Positions 59,841-64,000 of a stretch of 64,000 nucleotides of DNA are shown piece after piece. The stretch covers positions 372,001-436,000 of the forward strand of contig JAFKEE010000016.1 of assembly GCA_017307505.1 (NCBI GenBank), given 5' to 3'. The translations under genes were made by a program, and so were the position numbers. Origin of the DNA: Acidobacteriota bacterium (lineage in GTDB: Bacteria; Acidobacteriota; Terriglobia; Bryobacterales; Bryobacteraceae). Under the pieces are notes generated by a model, which was not told the origin of the DNA, made no database searches, and was given only the letters and a program-made list of their open reading frames with translations. Position 1 is the stretch's first letter; the number at the start of each line of letters is the position of its first letter.

Positions 59841-60599
59841 CGAACCGATGGGGACATAGAAGACCCGGTAGCGCTTCCCATCGGAGAAGAGCTGGCCCCC
59901 GGGATCCTCCACCAGCACCGTGACGCGTTTGGTGACCCGGTTCACTCGCCCCTGATACGCGCGGCCCTCAAAAGCGAAGCCAACCATGGACCCCACGCGG
60001 ATGCCCGCCTCCGCCGCCTGCTCTTTGCGCGTGATCAGATTGTGCGTATGGGCCGTGTGGCGGAAGTGGCGTGCGGTGATGCCCTGAAAGCGTGCGGCCG
60101 AGCAATCGCTCTCGCCCCAGCACAGCATCTCGATGAGGTGCACAAGCTCGTGTTCGAAGATTCGCTGCAAGCCGGCAAAGCGGCTGGTGCACTCCACTCC
60201 GCACACAGTGACCGAGCGTGAGTCCGCTTCGAATGAATCGAACAGAATGCTCACCGCGACTGAGATCTCGTAACTCACCGCGCCCGTGCGGCTGGTGAAG
60301 CGTGTCGTTTTCCCGCCGGCCTTCGTCATGCGGGAGGACAATCGAAAGCTGAGGCTTTGCCCTTCCAGCGCATGGCTGCACAGGCCTTCGAAGAAAAACT
60401 TGTCGTACGCCTCGAACAGCAGGTGCAGGTCGCGCGGGTGCACCACGCTGAAGTTCTCGCGATTCAGATGCCGGGACTGGCCCAGCACAAACTCCCGAAC
60501 CTGCCGCAGCCGGTGCGCGACCAGATCATCAGACCAGTGAAATAGCAGAACATTCTCGGCGAGCAATCCGCGCGCCGGCGCTGGAGACGGAGACGCCAT
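59817..60599 (-). CDS. SprT-like zinc metalloprotease domain protein
   Basis: 260 residues. The zinc-protease motif HELVH (His150, Glu151, His154) is in RIFEHELVHLIEMLCWGESD (20 residues), and the third ligand is probably one of the histidines in ARHFRHTAHTHN. The layout (alpha/beta part before and a zinc-binding part after) is SprT-like. A C-terminal beta-barrel (RVGSMVGFAFEGRAYQGRVN, 20 residues) looks like a small SH3/Tudor-type domain. Eukaryotic and bacterial SprT-type enzymes act on DNA-protein crosslinks, but this family is broad. The next gene begins one base on. Confidence 0.75.
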   Translation of the reverse strand: MASPSPAPARGLLAENVLLFHWSDDLVAHRLRQVREFVLGQSRHLNRENFSVVHPRDLHLLFEAYDKFFFEGLCSHALEGQSLSFRLSSRMTKAGGKTTRFTSRTGAVSYEISVAVSILFDSFEADSRSVTVCGVECTSRFAGLQRIFEHELVHLIEMLCWGESDCSAARFQGITARHFRHTAHTHNLITRKEQAAEAGIRVGSMVGFAFEGRAYQGRVNRVTKRVTVLVEDPGGQLFSDGKRYRVFYVPIGSLRLLSPA

Positions 60600-60872
60600 C
60601 TAGTCGAGCCAGCGCACGCTCACGGGCTCGCCGTGGGTGCATTGTTGTGTTTCCGTCACACCCGCGGCAATCAGTGCACAAGCCGTGTCCGTTGCGGTCC
60701 GCAGTGCCGCGTCCCTGGTCTCTCCGGAGGCAACCTTGCAGGAGTTGCGGCCCTGATAGGTCATGCACACCTCGACACGGTTCTTGCGATTGCCCAGCAT
60801 GAGGTACGTCGTCGCCCCAAGAAAAACAAGAAAGGCAACCAGGCCCATCAGGATAAATTTGCCTTTGCTCAA
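60600..60872 (-). CDS. Small membrane-anchored protein
   Basis: 90 residues. One N-terminal membrane helix (about 7-27) with an Asn/Arg-rich boundary (LGNRKNRVE), then a soluble 60-residue part with three cysteines (EVCMTYQGRNSC, TACALIAAG, QQCTHGEP) that could form disulfides if outside. The family is not recognised. It directly precedes the SprT-like gene and follows accA in the same direction. Confidence 0.65.
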   Translation of the reverse strand: MSKGKFILMGLVAFLVFLGATTYLMLGNRKNRVEVCMTYQGRNSCKVASGETRDAALRTATDTACALIAAGVTETQQCTHGEPVSVRWLD

Positions 60873-60878
60873 GCGTCG

Positions 60879-61817
60879 CTACTCCGTGAAGAAGCTGCCC
60901 ATCTGCCGGAATTTCTGATACCGCTGCTCCACCAGTTGCTCGGGACTCATCGGCGACAATTCGTCGATGGCCGCCACCAGGGTCTGGTGCAGGTACTGCG
61001 CGGCTCGATCGTAATCATCCTGAGCGCCGCCGGGCGGCTCCGGGATAATGCCATCGATCAGCCCCTGCCGCATCAGGTCGTTCGCCGTAATCTTCAATGC
61101 CGCGGACGCCAGGGCGCCCTTGGTCGAATCGCGGTAGATGATCGCCGCGCAACTCTCCGGAGAAATCACGCTGTATACCGCATTCTCCAGCATGTACACC
61201 TTGTTCCCGACGCCCAGTGCCAGCGCGCCGCCGCTGCCGCCTTCGCCGATCACTACGACGATCAGCGGCGAGTGCAACCGGGTCATCTCCCGCAGGTTGT
61301 AGGCAATTGCTTCCGCCTGGCCGCGCTCTTCGGCGTCAATGCCCGGATAGGCCCCCGGGGTATCAAGGAATGTAATGATGGGACGCCTGAACTTCGACGC
61401 CATTTCCATCGCCCGCATTGCCTTGCGGTAGCCTTCCGGCTTGGGCATGCCGAAATTGCGGATCAGCTTCTGCTTGGTGTCGCGGCCTTTCTGCAGGCCC
61501 ACCATCATCACCGCATGGCCGCCCAGCATCGTGCCGAAACCGGCAACGATGGCCGCATCCTCACCATAAAATCGATCACCGTGGATCTCTGTGAAATCCG
61601 GCACCAGCCTGCTGATGTAATCCAGCGCATGCGGCCGCTTGGGATGCCGCGCCAGTTGGACACGCTGCCACGCCAGATTCACGCCCTGTTCGCCGCGCAG
61701 CTCTTTCAGTTCGACCTCGAGATCGGCGAGCTGTGCCTGCGCACCTGTGGAGGTGAGCTGGAGCTGGGAAATCTCGCGCTCAATTTCGCCGATGCGGGCT
61801 TGCGAAGAATCGCTCAT
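60879..61817 (-). CDS. accA: Acetyl-CoA carboxylase carboxyltransferase subunit alpha
   Basis: Transfers carboxyl from carboxybiotin to acetyl-CoA in fatty acid synthesis, 312 residues. It has the long N-terminal coiled-coil (ARIGEIEREISQLQ), then the crotonase-fold core with IHGDRFYGEDAAIVAG, GRDTKQKLIRNFGMPKPEGY (20 residues), FLDTPGAYPGIDAEERGQAE (20 residues) and GEGGSGGALALGVGN (oxyanion region). Its partner AccD is not in the window. The start is the ATG at 61817, just after dnaE. Confidence 0.96.
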   Translation of the reverse strand: MSDSSQARIGEIEREISQLQLTSTGAQAQLADLEVELKELRGEQGVNLAWQRVQLARHPKRPHALDYISRLVPDFTEIHGDRFYGEDAAIVAGFGTMLGGHAVMMVGLQKGRDTKQKLIRNFGMPKPEGYRKAMRAMEMASKFRRPIITFLDTPGAYPGIDAEERGQAEAIAYNLREMTRLHSPLIVVVIGEGGSGGALALGVGNKVYMLENAVYSVISPESCAAIIYRDSTKGALASAALKITANDLMRQGLIDGIIPEPPGGAQDDYDRAAQYLHQTLVAAIDELSPMSPEQLVEQRYQKFRQMGSFFTE

Positions 61818-61829
61818 AAAAGATGCTTC

Positions 61830-64000
61830 CTACGAGGCTATCACTTCAAGCGCTTCCGGTCCGCAGATGCGCTCGATTTCGGCCTTGAACTCCTTGTCCG
61901 GACGGATGCGCGCCGTGACATCCAGGGTCACTGCGAAGTCTCTCGGCTTCTCCAGTTTCAGGCGCACGGATGTCTCACCGGGCTTGGTGGAGAACAGCCG
62001 CTGCAACGCTTCGGCCTTTTCATTGCCCGTGGCCGAAAGCCTGACCCGGATGGAAACCAGCGAAGGAAAATTCACTCGGGCCAGCTCGAGCGGAATGATC
62101 TCCTGAATGTTCAGCTTGACCGTTCCGTCTTCCTCGGGCATCGCCTTGCCGCGCACCAGCACGGCCTTGTCCTCTTCAATCTCTTTTTGCAGGTGCTCGT
62201 AGCGCGTGGCGAAACACAACGCTTCGACAGAACCGTTCCAGTCCTCGAGCTGCGTGATCGCCCAAGGCTTCTGTTCCTTGTTGCGCCGCCTCTGCACGCT
62301 GCGCAGAATGCCGCAGACCGCCACTTCCATGCCTTTTTCGAGCCCCGCCAGATTCTCGGTGGTGTACTGCGTGAGTTCCGTCACCTTCCAGCGGAACTCG
62401 TCCAGCGGATGGCCGCTGACGTAGAAACCAATGGTCTCCTTCTCACCGCGCAGCTTCTCCGCCTGGCTCCAATCGTTCAGCTTCGGCAGCGCCCGCGAAG
62501 ACGAGGGCGAATCATCGGCCAGCAATTCACCAAACAAGCCGGTCTGCCCGCTGAGCTTGTCTTTCTGCGCACGCTGGCCGGACTCGATGCAGTCTTCGAT
62601 GATCGCGAACAGCTGTGAGCGGTAACCGTTCAGGCTGTCCATCGCCCCGGCCTTGATCAGGCTTTCCATCACACGGCGGTTGACTGCCGAGAGATCGACA
62701 CGCTCGCAGAAGTCATCCAGCGACTTGAAGACACCGCCTTCATCGCGAGCCTTCACAATGGCTTCCACCGCGCCCACACCGACGTTCTTCACGGCGCCCA
62801 ACCCGAATCGGATCTTGTCGCGGCCCACGGGCGTGAAGTTCAGGTCCGACTGGTTCACATCGGGCTGCAACACCTCGATGCCCAATGCACGGCACTCGTT
62901 GATGTACTTGACGACCTTATCGGTGTTGCCCGTTTCCGAGGTCAACAGCGCCGCCAGGAACTCGACCGTGTAATGCGCCTTCAGATACCCGGTGAGATAA
63001 GCAAGATACCCATAGGCAGCCGAGTGCGACTTGTTGAAACCATACTCGGCGAACTTCGCCAGCAGGTCGAACAACGCCTCGGCCTTCTTGGGTGGATGGC
63101 CATTCTTCTTCGCGCCGTCGAGGAAACGGGCGCGCTGCTTGTCCATCTCCTCCTTTTTCTTCTTGCCCATCGCGCGGCGCAGAAGATCGGCTTCACCCAG
63201 CGAGTAGCCGGCAATACGCTGCGCTACCTGCATGACCTGCTCCTGGTAGATCACCAGGCCGTAGGTCTCTTCCAGCAGCGACTTCAACTCAGGCAGGTCG
63301 TAGGTGACCGGCTTGCGGCCCAGCTTGCGATCGACATAGTCGTCGACGAAGCCGTTCTGAATCGGGCCCGGACGATACAGGGCGTTGAGGGCGATGAGGT
63401 CCTCAATGCGTTCGGGATGCGAGCGCCGCAGCACGTCCTTCATGCCCGACGATTCAAACTGAAAGACGCCATCGGTCAGACCTTGGCCGAAGATGCGCTC
63501 ATACGCGTCTTTATCGTCCAGGGGAAGATCTTCCAGCACCAGCGTCTCGCCGCGCGTCTTCTTGATCAGAGACAACGCCTCATGCACGATAGTCAGCGTG
63601 GTGAGACCCAGGAAGTCCATCTTGAGCAGCCCGAGTTTCTCGAGCATGGACATTTCAAACTGGGTGACAATTTCCTCTTTGTTGGTGCGGTAGAGAGGAA
63701 CGATCTCCGCGAGCGGCACTGGTGAGATGACGACGCCTGCCGCGTGCACACCCGAGTTGCGGGCCATGCCCTCCAGGCGCTGCGCGATGTCGAGAATCTC
63801 TTTGACCTTCGGATCTTTCGCCGCCGCCTCAAGGATCGCGGGCTCCTCATCCAGAGCCTTCTTCAATGTCATCTTCGGATCGGCCGGAATCAGCTTCGAC
63901 AGCTTATCCACTTCTCCGAAGCTCATGTCCAGCACACGGCCCACGTCCTTGATCGCGGCCTTCGGAGCCAGCGTGCCGAACGTGATGATCTGCGCCACCT
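61830..64000 (-). CDS. dnaE: DNA polymerase III subunit alpha, C-terminal part (5' end outside window)
   Basis: Replicative polymerase, about 723 visible residues; the PHP and palm domains lie beyond the right edge. The visible part begins near MAQIITFGTLAPKAAIKDVG (20 residues), the start of the fingers region in DnaE, and includes ARNSGVHAAGVVISPVPLAE (20 residues), YQEQVMQVAQRIAGYSLGEA (20 residues), LRRAMGKKKKEEMDKQR and FNKSHSAAYGYLAY. The OB-fold and tau-binding tail follow. The stop is at 61830. A conserved accA gene follows 12 bases later. Confidence 0.96.
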   Translation of the reverse strand, partial: VAQIITFGTLAPKAAIKDVGRVLDMSFGEVDKLSKLIPADPKMTLKKALDEEPAILEAAAKDPKVKEILDIAQRLEGMARNSGVHAAGVVISPVPLAEIVPLYRTNKEEIVTQFEMSMLEKLGLLKMDFLGLTTLTIVHEALSLIKKTRGETLVLEDLPLDDKDAYERIFGQGLTDGVFQFESSGMKDVLRRSHPERIEDLIALNALYRPGPIQNGFVDDYVDRKLGRKPVTYDLPELKSLLEETYGLVIYQEQVMQVAQRIAGYSLGEADLLRRAMGKKKKEEMDKQRARFLDGAKKNGHPPKKAEALFDLLAKFAEYGFNKSHSAAYGYLAYLTGYLKAHYTVEFLAALLTSETGNTDKVVKYINECRALGIEVLQPDVNQSDLNFTPVGRDKIRFGLGAVKNVGVGAVEAIVKARDEGGVFKSLDDFCERVDLSAVNRRVMESLIKAGAMDSLNGYRSQLFAIIEDCIESGQRAQKDKLSGQTGLFGELLADDSPSSSRALPKLNDWSQAEKLRGEKETIGFYVSGHPLDEFRWKVTELTQYTTENLAGLEKGMEVAVCGILRSVQRRRNKEQKPWAITQLEDWNGSVEALCFATRYEHLQKEIEEDKAVLVRGKAMPEEDGTVKLNIQEIIPLELARVNFPSLVSIRVRLSATGNEKAEALQRLFSTKPGETSVRLKLEKPRDFAVTLDVTARIRPDKEFKAEIERICGPEALEVIAS

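Noticed and set aside
60633-62618. Long rightward open frame (about 660 codons) opposite accA and the end of dnaE
   Set aside because: It is antisense to two well-conserved genes and reads His/Arg/Leu/Gln-rich sequence, as expected for the complement of G+C-rich codons.
1-64000. tRNA, rRNA, CRISPR arrays, insertion sequences and prophage
   Set aside because: No cloverleaf, no regularly spaced repeats, and no transposase, integrase or phage structural genes were found on reading through both strands.

Overview
The window looks like chromosome of an acidobacterium of the Bryobacterales/Solibacteraceae type. The evidence is high G+C throughout, two very long orphan MacB-like permeases each preceded by a PadR regulator (the acidobacterial ADOP arrangement), a TonB-dependent receptor, several secreted proteins of a kind common in that group, and Gfo/Idh and dioxygenase genes typical of Solibacter relatives. 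Taxonomy is inferred from gene content only. Coding density is high and no rRNA, tRNA, CRISPR array, prophage or insertion sequence was recognised. Two genes are cut by the window: a TonB-dependent receptor at the left edge and dnaE at the right edge.

Layout. 1-3.2 kb: end of a receptor, then an energy-coupling cobalt/nickel importer (cbiM, cbiQ, cbiO). 3.3-7.5 kb: purU, then a leftward set running ribA, a nitrilase-fold protein, a small basic protein and a pentapeptide-repeat protein. 7.5-18 kb: an orphan LytS-type kinase, secreted proteins, a subtilisin-like protease, greA, a CDP-alcohol phosphatidyltransferase, acpS and an M14 peptidase. 18-24.3 kb: two PadR-ADOP modules facing tail to tail. 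24.4-31.7 kb: recA, small membrane proteins, a transaldolase-like enzyme, a FAH-family enzyme, a fibronectin-type lipoprotein, hslU, hslV and a ProC-like reductase. 31.7-32.3 kb: an antitoxin beside a frameshifted MazF/PemK-like toxin. 32.3-43.6 kb: a cation exchanger, nadB, aroB, menG/ubiE, a LytS/LytTR pair, tsaC, prfB (with programmed frameshift), an NlpC/P60 enzyme, vapBC and a phosphoesterase.

43.7-53.8 kb: a Kgd-type fused 2-oxoglutarate dehydrogenase, a PduO-type cobalamin adenosyltransferase, an ABC-F ATPase overlapping a split B12-dependent acyl-CoA mutase, a NYN-domain protein and RidA. The mutase carries Phe and Gln at the two positions that separate isobutyryl-CoA mutases from methylmalonyl-CoA mutases. 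With the cobalt importer and the adenosyltransferase, this gives a B12 theme to the window. 53.9-64 kb: a small membrane protein, ogt with a 2OG-Fe(II) oxygenase, a Gfo/Idh oxidoreductase divergent from a PhyH dioxygenase and a TIM-barrel protein, a SprT-like metalloprotease, accA and dnaE.

The best candidates for something undescribed are the nitrilase-fold/small-protein/pentapeptide operon (4.2-6.8 kb) and the likely misnamed acyl-CoA mutase (49.9-51.9 kb). Regulatory signals worth testing are a terminator between greA and a possible upstream promoter, perfect inverted repeats at padR, and a double palindrome after recA.
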